A stretch of 64,000 nt of DNA. It comes from Stercorarius parasiticus (Eukaryota > Chordata > Aves > Charadriiformes > Stercorariidae). A program made the position numbers and the translations under genes. The notes under the pieces were generated by a model. That model was not told the DNA's origin. It worked only from the letters and a program-made list of their open reading frames with translations, and did not search any database. Positions within the stretch are counted from its first letter, which is position 1, and every line of letters begins with the position of its first letter. The stretch is from the NCBI GenBank assembly GCA_013396915.1, contig VWZL01002002.1:496001-560000 (forward strand). The letters run 5' to 3'. Of the stretch, positions 12,831 through 24,200 are shown piece by piece.

Positions 12831-15800
12831 CCATCTGGGTAATAAAGTAACACGGTAATGGCTATCTTACTAGAAAGTTTATAGGATTCTGTGTGTTGAA
12901 TTTACCTGTTTATTTTTTTAATGGATAGATGTTGTCTGGTGAATTTTAACCTTACTTCTTGACTGCTTTTCATCTCTGAACTCAACTATTATTCTTAAAA
13001 TCGATTTTAAATTAGAGACCAAGTCCATCTTATGTTTTTTTGTAAATCTGATTTTGCCGTTGTCTAAAGCAGCAGTAGATTTATTAGTTGCAACACACAG
13101 ATGGGACCCACCAAATTGACACCTGTGGTCTGCCCTGAAATAAATTTCTGTATCTCATCAAGAAATTAGGACAACAAAAATTTTTGGAAGTCAAAGTTCT
13201 AGTGATTTTGTGCATGCGATGAATCATCAGGTATCCGGGAATCCTTTTTCTAACTGTCTTATTATTCTGCTTCATAATTATGAGTTACTCTCAGTGCTCC
13301 TGACTGCCTACCTGCTTCCCATCTGTCTCTCAGGCCTTTGAAGAAGGCCTTATTAAAAATTTGTATGATGGGTGCATGATAGGTGCTCTGAATGCTACTG
13401 TTATATAAAGAGCAATTACCAACAGTAATAACTCTACGATGTAATACAACCCATAAATATATGTGTGGATGATACACATTTTCAAAAGAAATGAGGAGCC
13501 TCATTGGGATCCAAAGGAATTATATTTTATTGTCAAATTAAAAAGCATCATCCTTTTTAAAAATGATGAAGAAATGCTAGTCTTAGCAATGCATATAGAG
13601 AAAATCTGTGGTATAGGAATAAGAAACCTGAATGACTACTCAAAATTTCACAGGGAAGACAACATATGTGAGCATTTTGCTCATTGAAACATCAGTATTT
13701 GAGGGGAAGACATATTTTCAAGTGCCTTAGAGATCAAACAGAAAACATGTTAATATATACAATGTATTTGCTTATTTTTCTCCTATAACTTATCCGTACT
13801 TTCAAAGCATCCATTGACATATTGTCTGGAAATGTATTTCACTGAATGCAATAGTCTCCAAATTGGGAACATAGCTAAGTATACCGTGATGTGGTTTGTG
13901 GCAGGTATGTTGTCATCCAATAGTGAATATCACTTTGCTCTGTGAAAGCTTTTTTATTTCAGCCTCCACTTTAGGCCAAATTTAATTTTGACTGTTGTCT
14001 TCTACACCATCTGTATACTTGCTTAAAGCACTTATCTGTAACATGCAGGGAACTTAGGCCATGTTCAATAATGAAAAGGCTTTCTTTTATTGGAGGAGAT
14101 CTCCCACTGGTAAGGCCAGTGCTTTTACAGGTCTTTCTGAGAAGGAAGCAAGTATTTTACCTGGAGAGAGGTGTTGAGGGACACAGTGTACTCAGGTGGG
14201 GAAAGGAGGGAAATCCAGATGGAGGGGGTAGAGGATCATAGAGGAAGAAGACAGGAGGAAGTTCCATGTCTCATTTGGTACTCTTGATGACCCTCAAGTC
14301 CCACAGAAAAAGAGCTCAGTGAAAGCAGATACACAAAGGACATCTTTTTTTTTCCTCGGAAGTAATTTACTTATTTGATTTAAAGGTCTCAGTTGAAGTG
14401 TCTATGGTTAAAACTTCTTCTTAGATTGCTTCTTCCTTCCTTCCACAGTCCTTTTTAGGCTGTTTAAATGCCAGGGAGTTCAAAACAAACAGTGACTCTG
14501 GAAAAATGCTCTATGTGTCTTAGAGCTCTGGACCGGAATTTCAGTATCTACTGAGTCTCTTCATACCCAGGCAGTAAAGCACAACCTCAAATTTGTTCTT
14601 TAAAGTAGGTATAAAAGATACAGTGCTTTACATTAGACTATTCATTAAGAAAACTGGGTGAGGCTATAGCTTGTTCCTTAGAAATGACTAATAGCTCTAA
14701 AACAATGAAAGTAAACATCTATCGTGGGTTTGTCTGTTTTTTCCCCATCTTTCTTTCTTTAATATTATCCTTATCATCAAAATATTCAATTTCAAACGTG
14801 GATAAGTAACTATCAGTGTTGTTTCTTTGAGTGCAATTACAGACAGTGGAAAGAGTGTTAAAGGAGACTAGCTTTAAATGAATTAGCGCCAATACCAAAA
14901 ACAATCTTGATAGCTAAGGTAACATATTAACACAGTCCATGCTGAGCCCCAGCTTAGTTCATATCATTACTACTTTTATTTCAAAATACTCTAATCTCTG
15001 TCTTTGCTTACCCATGATGTTTGCTAGTTTCCATACTCCCTCCATTGCAGATCTTGTTGGTGCTGATGTCTGTCCTCCATGTGGGAGTCTTCTAGGATTT
15101 GGCACACATAAGTGACACCTTTATGCACAAAACTGGCTTATGTCCTGACAGGCTTATAAACTACCCTACCTGCCTTGTCGTTGGTGTGTCACTGGCATGA
15201 TTCCTACCCTGATGTGGGTGTGAAATTGTGCCTTCACATTTGATTTGGGGGAGTTTTAATGATTCTGTGATATATTCATAAAATCTTTGATTTTATGAAA
15301 GATGATGAGATGAGATGAGATGAGATGAGATGAGATGAGATGAGATGAGATGAGATGAGATGAGATGAGATGAGATTGCCGAAGGGTTTGTCTTCTTGCC
15401 GTCCTCCTTCAGGCTAGACAAGGAGGTTCTTTTGATCAGTGCAGGACACATATTGGAAAAATGGGGAGAGCGAGGAAGATTTATATGTGGCAGGCGAGAT
15501 CAACTGATCAGCTTCAATGCATGAGTAGAGAAGGTACCAGAACTGTTTCTTATTTCTTTTCCTCTTCTCTTTCCAGAGACATTTTCTCATTATGGTTTTC
15601 CTGACTTAACACTAATTTGGTTTTCAAGAGCAAGACAAAGCTGTTTTTATAAAAATAGACTGAGAAACTGGGAAAAATTAAGAGAGGTGGGTTCCATCTG
15701 AGCAAATGTTGGACTGGAAATAGAGGTGCGTAGTCCTGGGCTACTACAGATAGGCTATGGTCATGTTTCCAGTATAGCTCCATCTGGAAGAGTGCCAAGT

Positions 15801-17639
15801 GTACTGAGTCACTGGGAGATGCTCTGGATCTGGAGATTTGTCTGTGGGTCATGGCAGTGAGAAGATGGTGGGAAATGGCAGTGAAATTTGAGGAAGAGGT
15901 GGGAAATAGTATGTGCTCTGTAGGGCATAAATACATAGCTCCTGCGTACCTTATTGATGTCTCCACTTTTAATATTGCAAAGTTACTGGAATACCTTGGG
16001 TAGTTTTTCCTTGGCTGACATTGCTCTTTAGCTTCAATAACTCTTCTTGTTTCTTGGTGTTTACCTCTCTGATGATGTGTTTGTACAGACAGCTGTCACT
16101 TCCCTTCTTACCATTTGTTCACTATGGAAAGCACACTAAGCTTTTATAGTCTCCTCTTGTAAAAGAGGCTCTTTAGTTCCCTTGTCTCCCCTGCACCTGT
16201 TCCAATTCATCTTAATTCAGCTTTACGAGGACAACAGACCTGTTTCAGAGGAGGTCATACCAGTCTCTCCAGCTCCAGTGACATGCCCACAGTTTGTGTC
16301 TGGTTTTTTGTAAGCAGTTCCTGCCTGGTAATGCTTATTGACATTTTATGACCAACGAATCCCACTCTTCCTCCTTCCTTTTCACTTCCACTTCAGATCA
16401 GAAAAAATATATCAGCCAACACCATGATTCAGGATCACCGTGTTGCACTTTCTGCTACTAAATTTCACCCACTGTAGTTCACACAGCATTCAGGGGTACT
16501 GGACTTTTCTGACAACCCCACACTTCCAACCTGTGCCATTTGCATTTTTCTTTAACCATCTTGTACTTTTGTCCCCACTTCATTACTATCAAATAAAATA
16601 ATCTCACTTCTTTCTTATTCAGAAAGTCTACTAAAATTTAAATCACAATAATTTACCTTTCAGTCCAATGTCTTGCCTTCTGCTTAGTCAGTCCTTCATC
16701 TGTTTTACACCACTGGTGCCAACATCTGTCTTCTCTAACTCACGCGATAATGCCCTATGTGTCAGAACAACAAATATATTTTAGAAGTTAGTTGATTTCT
16801 GTGTATCACATGTGAGCCACATAAGGAATGCGTGCACGCTCACAAGTATGCTTACAATTTTAAGTGCAATTCGATGCATAACACCCTGCTAAATGAAAGG
16901 AGAATTAGAGCTGAAGCAAAACAAACAGATCCTATGCTTAATTTGATAACAAAGATTTTATCTGGAGCTGGCAGGAACTGGATCTTCAGCTAGTTTAATG
17001 GTTTCCAATTTCCAAGAATCCTTGCAGTAGGAAACAGCACCTTTTTAAAGGCCTGGGGCAATTAATGCTACCAAATTTTTGCAGGGAAGCTGTTTATGAA
17101 GGCAATGGGAGACGGCGCAGCAGGGAGCAGTGCTGGAGCCCAAGGGTGCATGTGGGAATTTCATAGGGAAGGGTGTGAACCTGTGATAGCCGTTCGCAGG
17201 CAGACGCTGTTGGACGCATCCCCTCATCCCCAGCTGACCTCCGGAGCAGGACTGTGCCGGGCATCGCAGGGGAAACATATCACCATGGCGGACTCCTCAG
17301 GGGGGACCCAGCCTCTCCTAACCCAATGCAGTCGTAGGGCAATCAGGCCTTCTCTAAACAACCATAAAAAGCCCAGCCACCCTGCCTGTGACCTGTAAAT
17401 TTGAACTCCTAACCAGCCAGGTTAAGCTTCCTGGTTTATGTGTACATCCGTCTCTGTGTATATGTACACATACCTTATTTGAATTTGAAAAATATTCCTG
17501 CAGCGCCTGTATCTAGCTCATTCATGCTTTTCCATACCCCATTTCCAGCAGCCCCTTTCCCCTTGTTGGGTTAAAGGTTAACGGAATTTGGCAGAAAATA
17601 AACCCCCTTCGCCTCCCAGCTTGTCCTCAGGTATCACAG
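12831..17639. other. Upstream intergenic region of the CA3-like gene
   Basis: No exon, RNA gene or mobile element recognised apart from the (TGAGA)14 array. G+C content starts to rise from about 17.1 kb towards the promoter. Distal enhancers could lie here but cannot be read from one sequence. Confidence 0.6.
15306..15375 (+). repeat. Perfect (TGAGA)14 pentanucleotide microsatellite
   Basis: Fourteen uninterrupted 5-bp units in a purine-rich strand, about 2.9 kb upstream of exon 1. The lack of interruptions points to recent expansion and likely length variation between individuals. Confidence 0.98.
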
Positions 17640-17693
17640 GGGCTGGGGGCGGCCTGGCTTAGATTCTGAGTGATGCCCAATTCGGCATTTACA

Positions 17694-17781
17694 GGTCCGG
17701 TCGCATTCACTGTATTGAACTACCATGATTACGGACGCGCAACAGCGCGATGCACTTTTGGTCCGGTCGCGTTTAATGAAC
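17694..17781 (+). repeat. Two-copy promoter motif, 66 bp apart
   Basis: GGTCCGGTCGC followed by an (A/G)TT...TGAACT end occurs at 17694-17721 and again at 17760-17782. The two copies lie about 400 bp upstream of the TATA box, in the proximal promoter. Confidence 0.5.
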
Positions 17782-17881
17782 TCGCACGGCCACATTTAGT
17801 GAATTTGGTCCACACGCCTCCCCAGGCCTCCCCAGCACCGTCCCGGCTGGGCTCTATTCCCGCAGCCTCAGGACAGCCGGG

Positions 17882-17939
17882 NNNNNNNNNNNNNNNNNNN
17901 NNNNNNNNNNNNNNNNNNNNNNNNNNNNNNNNNNNNNNN
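17882..17939. other. Assembly gap (58 N)
   Basis: A run of unknown bases in the GC-rich promoter, directly against a (CA)9 tract. It is probably a sequencing dropout over a microsatellite or GC-rich hairpin. The true length is unknown. Confidence 0.99.
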
Positions 17940-17957
17940 CACACACACACACACACA
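17940..17957 (+). repeat. (CA)n microsatellite beside the gap
   Basis: Nine CA units are visible. The array probably continues into the N run, so its real length cannot be read. Confidence 0.9.
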
Positions 17958-18098
17958 GCGGGACCCCCGCAGCCCTCGTCCCCCGGCGGGCACCTCTGAG
18001 GAGAATCTCCCCCCAGCCGGCGGCCGGAGGGGCCGGGAGCGGCGGGCCGGCGGCGGGGTCGCCTCACAGCGGCGGGCGGCGTGAGGCAGCGCGGCTCT

Positions 18099-18108
18099 CC
18101 CCGCCCCC
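18099..18108 (+). promoter_or_regulatory. GC box (Sp1-type) upstream of the TATA box
   Basis: CCCCGCCCCC lies about 50 bp upstream of the TATA box, a typical spacing for an Sp/KLF site. This is a motif match only, in sequence that is GC-rich throughout. Confidence 0.45.
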
Positions 18109-18156
18109 GGCGGCCGGGGCCCTGCCATCCCTCTCGGCATGGAGTTGGCGGGAGTC

Positions 18157-18164
18157 TATAAAAA
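18157..18164 (+). promoter_or_regulatory. TATA box of the CA3-like gene
   Basis: TATAAAAA lies 79 bp upstream of the ATG. A start site about 30 bp downstream (near 18187) would leave a 5' UTR of roughly 50 bases. The position and the near-perfect match make this the likely core promoter. Confidence 0.8.
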
Positions 18165-18235
18165 GCCGCCGTGAGACGAGGCCACCGTCCTGCCAGAGCC
18201 GCCGGGAGAGGCTGAGGCGCGGCGGCTCCACCACC

Positions 18236-18281
18236 ATGATCAACCCCAACTATTACCCGTGGGGCTACGACGGCGACAACG
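18236..18281 (+). CDS. CA3: CA3-like exon 1 (coding part)
   Basis: Encodes [15 protein letters not shown] plus the first base of a Gly codon, followed by the donor GTGAGT. It ends in phase 1. The WGY...NG motif is the usual start of cytosolic carbonic anhydrases; the residues before it are lineage-variable. Confidence 0.92.
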
Positions 18282-21200
18282 GTGAGTGGAGCCCGGCCCG
18301 GCTCCCCCCGCCGCAACGGCTCCGGCAGCAAAACCCCAGGCAAGACGGGAGACCCTTCTCCCGGAGGGGAAGACGGGATCGCGGCGGGCCGGGGTCGGTG
18401 CGGCGCGGCCGGGTGGCACGGCCGGGTGATGGCCACTCGCCGGTGGGGAAGAGGGAAAGCTGGTGGAAGGGGAGGCGGTGGCGGAGGTCTCCAAGTGAAA
18501 TGAAGTCGGTTTCCCCGCCGCTGATATAACTTAAATTATGACAAAGCTTTAAAATCCAGCTTTAGGCCAGCCTCTGATGCAGCAGAGGTGAGTAGCTTGG
18601 GCGGCCTGTTCCTCAGAACAGCACACCCTCTTATTCCAGGCTTTTTCCATGTGGAGTTCCTGATAAAACCATGACGATAATTAAATCCACACTCCATCTT
18701 CTTTATCAGTGGCCTTTTCTGTCTCCAGATGGGTAGATGATGCCACAGTTGATCCATTAGAATGGTTTGGGTTGGAAGGGACCTTAAAGATCATCTAGTT
18801 CCAGCCCCCCTGCCCTGGACAGGGAAACCTCCCACTAGACCAGGTTGCTTAAAGCATATTTGGGTGTATCCCATCCTATTTCTAGCCATTGCTGGACTTG
18901 GAGTATACACCTCTAGTTTCCTTCCTTGGTGTAGTGTCAGTCTCCTCATAGGTAAAGTCCTGGGGTTGCTGTGAGAGTTTAGGTTCAGCCAAATGACTTG
19001 CAGTGTCTAATATTCCAACTACAATGATCTAATTGCTTTTTATACAATGAAACTCTGACAGGTCGTGACTAACAACCAGGTGATTAGTAACCTACTTATT
19101 ATTGGCACTTCAGGGCATGCTCTAGTGTCAGATTGTAGGGGGTTTTTTTTGTGTATGTGTATGGTTGGACTCGATGATCTCGGACGTCTTTTCCAACCAT
19201 GAAGATTCTGTGATTCTATGATTAATACATTTTATTGATGTTCTATAGCTAAGCAAAGCTAAGTGTGCATTTATTGTAATCAAGTATAATTCACACCTAT
19301 CTGGAAAAGGTTTTCAAGATATTTCTCTGTATATTTTCTAGGACCGGATCAGTGGCACAAAAATTACCCAATTGCCAAAGGACGCCACCAGTCACCTATT
19401 GAAATCAATAACAAAGAAGTGCATTATGATCCCTCCCTGCTACCATGGTTTGCTAGTTATGATCCTGGTGCAGCTAAGACCATCCTCAATAATGGGAAAA
19501 CCTGCAGAGTTGTATTTGATGATTCTTTCGATAGATCAGGTTAGTTTCGTTTTCATCTCAATCTGTCATTATGTACCAGTGACTCTTGGAAGACAGAGTG
19601 GGCTCTGAAAGCCCATGGCTGTCAGAAGGTCTCTGTGTACAGCCTGCATGTGACGTACAGGTTTGTGTGACTCCAGTGCCCTGCACAACCGAAGGGAAAG
19701 CTGTGACTACTTTTAGAGTCCATAGGTAAAATCCTAGGGGATGGAGAGAACTGCAAAGAAGCTTGGTGCAGGATGAATTAAGGTGTAAGGTAAATTTCTG
19801 CACTTGCAAAAGCCGTTGCAGTTGTGGTGCTTTCCAGGAGCATGGAGTCCAGGCTTTGTCTATGAGGGCTGCATTCCTCCGTTCAAGGCTATTTGAGATG
19901 CCCAGCAGAACGTCTTTAACTGTGTATGTGGCTGAAGGTACAATATTTGAAAACTGTACCCATATAATTTCTGATAAATGAAATAATGAACCAGATGTTG
20001 CCACAAAGTCATGGTATTTAATGAGTTAAAACTCCCTTCGGCATTAGGGAGATTTTGTCTTGATGAGGATTATAGGGCTGAGAAATTCCATTCTTTCAGC
20101 TTTAATGTCCAAAATCTTTTATTTACTCGTACTTATGACAGCATGCAATGTGCAGCTTGTAAAATGCATGGCTTTTAAGAGTTAGTGTGGTTATATATTT
20201 TGAAGAGATATGTCTGTTTTGTGTAACAGGTGCTAGAAATATTTAGTTTATGTTGGCAGAACCACTGACATTTCATGTTAATACTGTTGGCTATATTTCA
20301 AAGGAAAAAACATTACTGAAAGAAGTATGAAATTGCATTAGTACTGAGATAAAAAGGAAAAATCAAATGCATATCTCACTCTTTATTCTTGTATCAAGGT
20401 CAACAGAATTATATTATTATTTATAGTACATGGGATGGTAAGAAAAGGAAAAAGAAATGTCGATTTCAGTAAAATACTGAAAAGTCTATCTTCCACAGTG
20501 TACAGACTTATTTCTTAACTGCATTAGAAGTTCCAGTTTCCATTACAATATAACTGGGATTGACAGCTGTAATTACTAGGAGGAATTTTACTAATAGGTT
20601 GATTGATCTTAAATATCTACAAGCGTGTATTTAACGTAATGGATTTTTAATGAATGACTTGGGTTTCATGAAAACTGAGGATCAAAATGTATGTAAGCTG
20701 GACTAGTTAATACACTACCAAAACTCACAAATGACTATGCAGTCAAGAGTTTGGTTACTTTTCTAGCAAAGTGGGAATCTTTAGTGTTATTTGAATAAAA
20801 ATATTATTAATGTCAGATAACACAATACATCAGTAAAGAGATGTAGCTATGGCATATGAGAAGACCTCCATGACCATTACTTACCATTTTTTACCATCTC
20901 TGTTATGTTTGATGCTGTTCCAACAAATATCAATGGTTGCGTCTTCTGCATAAGTGTCAAGGTAATTATTGTTATAATTACTCAGATTTTGCATGGGAGG
21001 GAGTATATGGTCACAGCAATCTACAGCATGGATGTAGCACTGCGGCCGCAAACAGCAGGAAGTTTTGGAATGTTCTGAATTTTTTTCCAGATGAACTGCT
21101 CATTAACTGTTGTGTTCTGATCTCAGAAATAAAAAGTGACTCACTGGAAAAAAAGTAGGTGTATTTCTCAACTCTTTGAAGGCAAGAAACATTCAGTGTT

Positions 21201-24200
21201 TATTGTTATGTCTCCTTTGTTATACCATTGCCTGCAGAGTCTGTGGGTGGTGTTCCTTTTCTAACATAATGCTAATTGCAGGACAAATTCCACTGTGCAT
21301 ACTCCTACTGACTTGAGCGTGTTTTAAGTTTTTTAGGATATGTACAGTGACTTATTTTTTGTGTAAAGGAACCACCTGCTGCATAATACATACATATGTA
21401 ATAGCAATCATATAGGAATGAAGCTTTTGTTCCTTTAGAGCAAAGACATTCTGTCTGTCTATCTATCAGTCTCTCTATTTGAATTATTTCTGAGTTAACC
21501 GGAAAACTACAGGCTTCCTGTATTTTCCTAACTTTTTCAGTTAGGGTGGTCATACCCATATCTGTAGTTATATCTAGATTTTCATTAGTGGTAGATGAAA
21601 TAGATTGCTGAATAAATTGCAAAGGTGAGTGATAAAATGAACTACTTTGTATGTCTCAGAGTTTTACTTCCATTGCATCTTCTCTGCCAGGAATACTTTG
21701 AATATTCACTATTTGGATAGTTTCTTAAACTCAAATGATTAGAGAAGCTTCCAGGAAAAGTACCATCCAATGTAATTCACATATTGTGTTGAAAAAGGCC
21801 TTATTGCTGTTATCTTTGGAGTTAGTCTAGTGGAAGGAATTGGAGAATTTAGCTATTTATAAAGTCTGCTTGACTTTAAGAATCTGCTATATGATTGAAG
21901 GCTTTGATGACAGATACTTGCTTTGGGAGCTGTGTCATGCCTCTGCTACCTTTCTGTGCAAGTTAACGTATTGTTGTGGACTCAGTTGCCTGTCTTAGCA
22001 TATCTGTGTGGAAGAAGGACCTTAAGCACTGTAAAATCCTTGCAGCCGGAGTCTCAAAATCCAGGAAAGATCTGGGAGCTGAAATCAAAACCTAGGTAGT
22101 TGTGCCACCTTGTGATGGCCACAATAAAACCCATACCAGCAGAACTTGGGTACTTTAGCAGCCTACCACTGCTATGGTTTTTGGCCTGAATGGCAACTCA
22201 GATACTTGTTTAGATCAAGCAGTGATGGGATGGGGATTTTCAGCTCTAGCATAGATCACAGGCACAGATGATGTGGGAGCTCACTGATGAACAGGCTCTG
22301 ATCAATAGGCACAAACTGGAAAAGGTGTGTTGCGGTGCAGGTGAGGGTGGGTGGCACGCTGACTTTTCAGACACTTCTCTTTTTCCCTGTCTGGCTCCGT
22401 AAGAGTACAAAGTTCAAATGCAAACAAAAGTAATTCTTCTTCATACCTGGTCAGTGTTTGCCTGAAGAAAATTTCATTGAGAACTGTGTAAAATGTTCCA
22501 AAAGCTTTTAGGAAATACATTTTATCCCTGCAGTTAGCCGGAGTGTTTCAGTACAGAGATCCTCTTGTGAGCATAGGCTTTTTTATAACATCTAAAATGC
22601 GGCATAGATATTAAAAAGCTGTGGGGTTTATACTGCACTGTTAGATTCTGTTATAAAGCTGCGTAAGAAAGGTAATGTATCTTTTTTAGTTGTCATACAG
22701 TAATACCATACTAATTTAATTTCATTGCGGTTTACTAGTTCATTTTATGGATTTGGCAGGATGTGAGTATCATAAATCTTGTAAGAACAGTTAGTTTTTC
22801 TCATGTTTATAAACACAGCTCACCTCATGAGTCTGTTTAGTGCTCCTCCTGTTTTTCCACCTGACTTTCACAGAATACCTTCACAGCAAACGGGGTAGGC
22901 GTTTGTGTAGGCATAACTTTGTTAGTTTTACTTTACTGAGGATTGATGACAATTGACATTAGCACAGATTAACAACCAGACCCCTATCTAAGCAGCTCAG
23001 CGAGTGGATGGACTTGTTTCAAAACCTTCTTGTCACGTTTCTGTTGTTAATGACACCCTGCTAACTAAGGTAAAGTGGAGTGAAAAAAAAACATTCTTTT
23101 ATTAGCCAGTTCTGTCTCATGCTGCTCAGTTTATGACTGATCAGATAAAAGGTGAGCGTTTACTGGAACTGAGTGAGTGTCCATGCAGGACTGCTTTGTG
23201 ATAGACCGTTCTTCAGTGTGGATGGAGGGACACGGAATTTGAGCAAGCGCTTCAGACTGACAACATTTTTATGTCTTGCATCAGGCTGGTGGAAAGTGAT
23301 ATGCAAACACATAAAAAGAGTCAGTCACTGAGAAATGGGATGAAGGTTTGCAATGATTAGGCACCAAAAAGGAGTAAATACTTTTCTCCCTTGTGTTCCT
23401 GGGCTGGTTTGTATATTCCTGCAGCTGGGGCATGTTACTTTAATGACAGCAAGTTCAAGGGAGTTACATTTTGGTAAGTCTCCTGTGACCGTCCTGTTAC
23501 TTCCTGTAGAGCAGAAACAAGAACACAAATGCTGCTTTTCCAATAATCAGAAGTAAGTCCAGCCATTCAGCTAGCCATGTGAAAGGGATTATGCAGTATT
23601 TCAGAGGACTAAGAGAAAGGCTGGCTACTCATATATCGGGGAGTGAGCCTGCAGGCTCCTTTTTTAAAGCTCTCGCTTTTAATTTCATGCAGTGTCATAG
23701 GTAGAAGCTCAGAGTGAGTTATGGGGCCTTCTAAAAAAGCATCCTTTCATAAGTGTTTTGTGGTAGGAAAATAGCTATCGCAGCCTCAAAACTGGGAGTT
23801 TCAGATATTTAAGGTGACCATTTCCCATGTAATAGAATAATTCCCTGTTACATATAAATATGTAAATATATAAAAAATAAACCTGTATTTTAACACCACT
23901 GAAAAACAACTTAAAGATACCATAGTTTCTTTTATAAACTTTTACCTCATATTCTTTTTCTAAGTGGTATATGGATATGTTAGTGTTTTCTGAAAACAAA
24001 AACCCAAGAGGACAAAGATACCTTTAGAATATAGGTTCCAAGCCACATATTTAAAAAAATGAAGATATTTTTTTTTTGTACTAACTTTGAGCTATGTGGA
24101 CATAGTTTGGGATTTTTTGTGTTTCAGATATTGGAGAACTTAATTCTTGTTACTGTTTCATATACTTGACTTTTTTTAAGTATAGGGAAATTTCCTTTTC

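Larger units (their letters stand above)
17640..18520. promoter_or_regulatory. CpG island at the CA3-like 5' end
   Basis: G+C and CpG density rise sharply here against the A+T-rich surroundings and fall again inside intron 1. The island covers the promoter, exon 1 and the start of intron 1. It contains GC-box-like strings such as CCCCGCCCCC at 18099-18108 and a 58-N assembly gap. A CpG island combined with a TATA box suggests a start site that is both regulated and open. Confidence 0.85.

Noticed and set aside
15550..15966. 138-codon minus frame
   Set aside because: No family resemblance. The C-terminal Lys/Glu run comes from the purine-rich strand composition near 15550.
17729..18436. 235-codon minus frame across the promoter, plus several overlapping + frames
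   Set aside because: This is the effect of GC-rich CpG-island composition and of unknown codons in the N gap. The frame runs antisense to exon 1 and has no domain.
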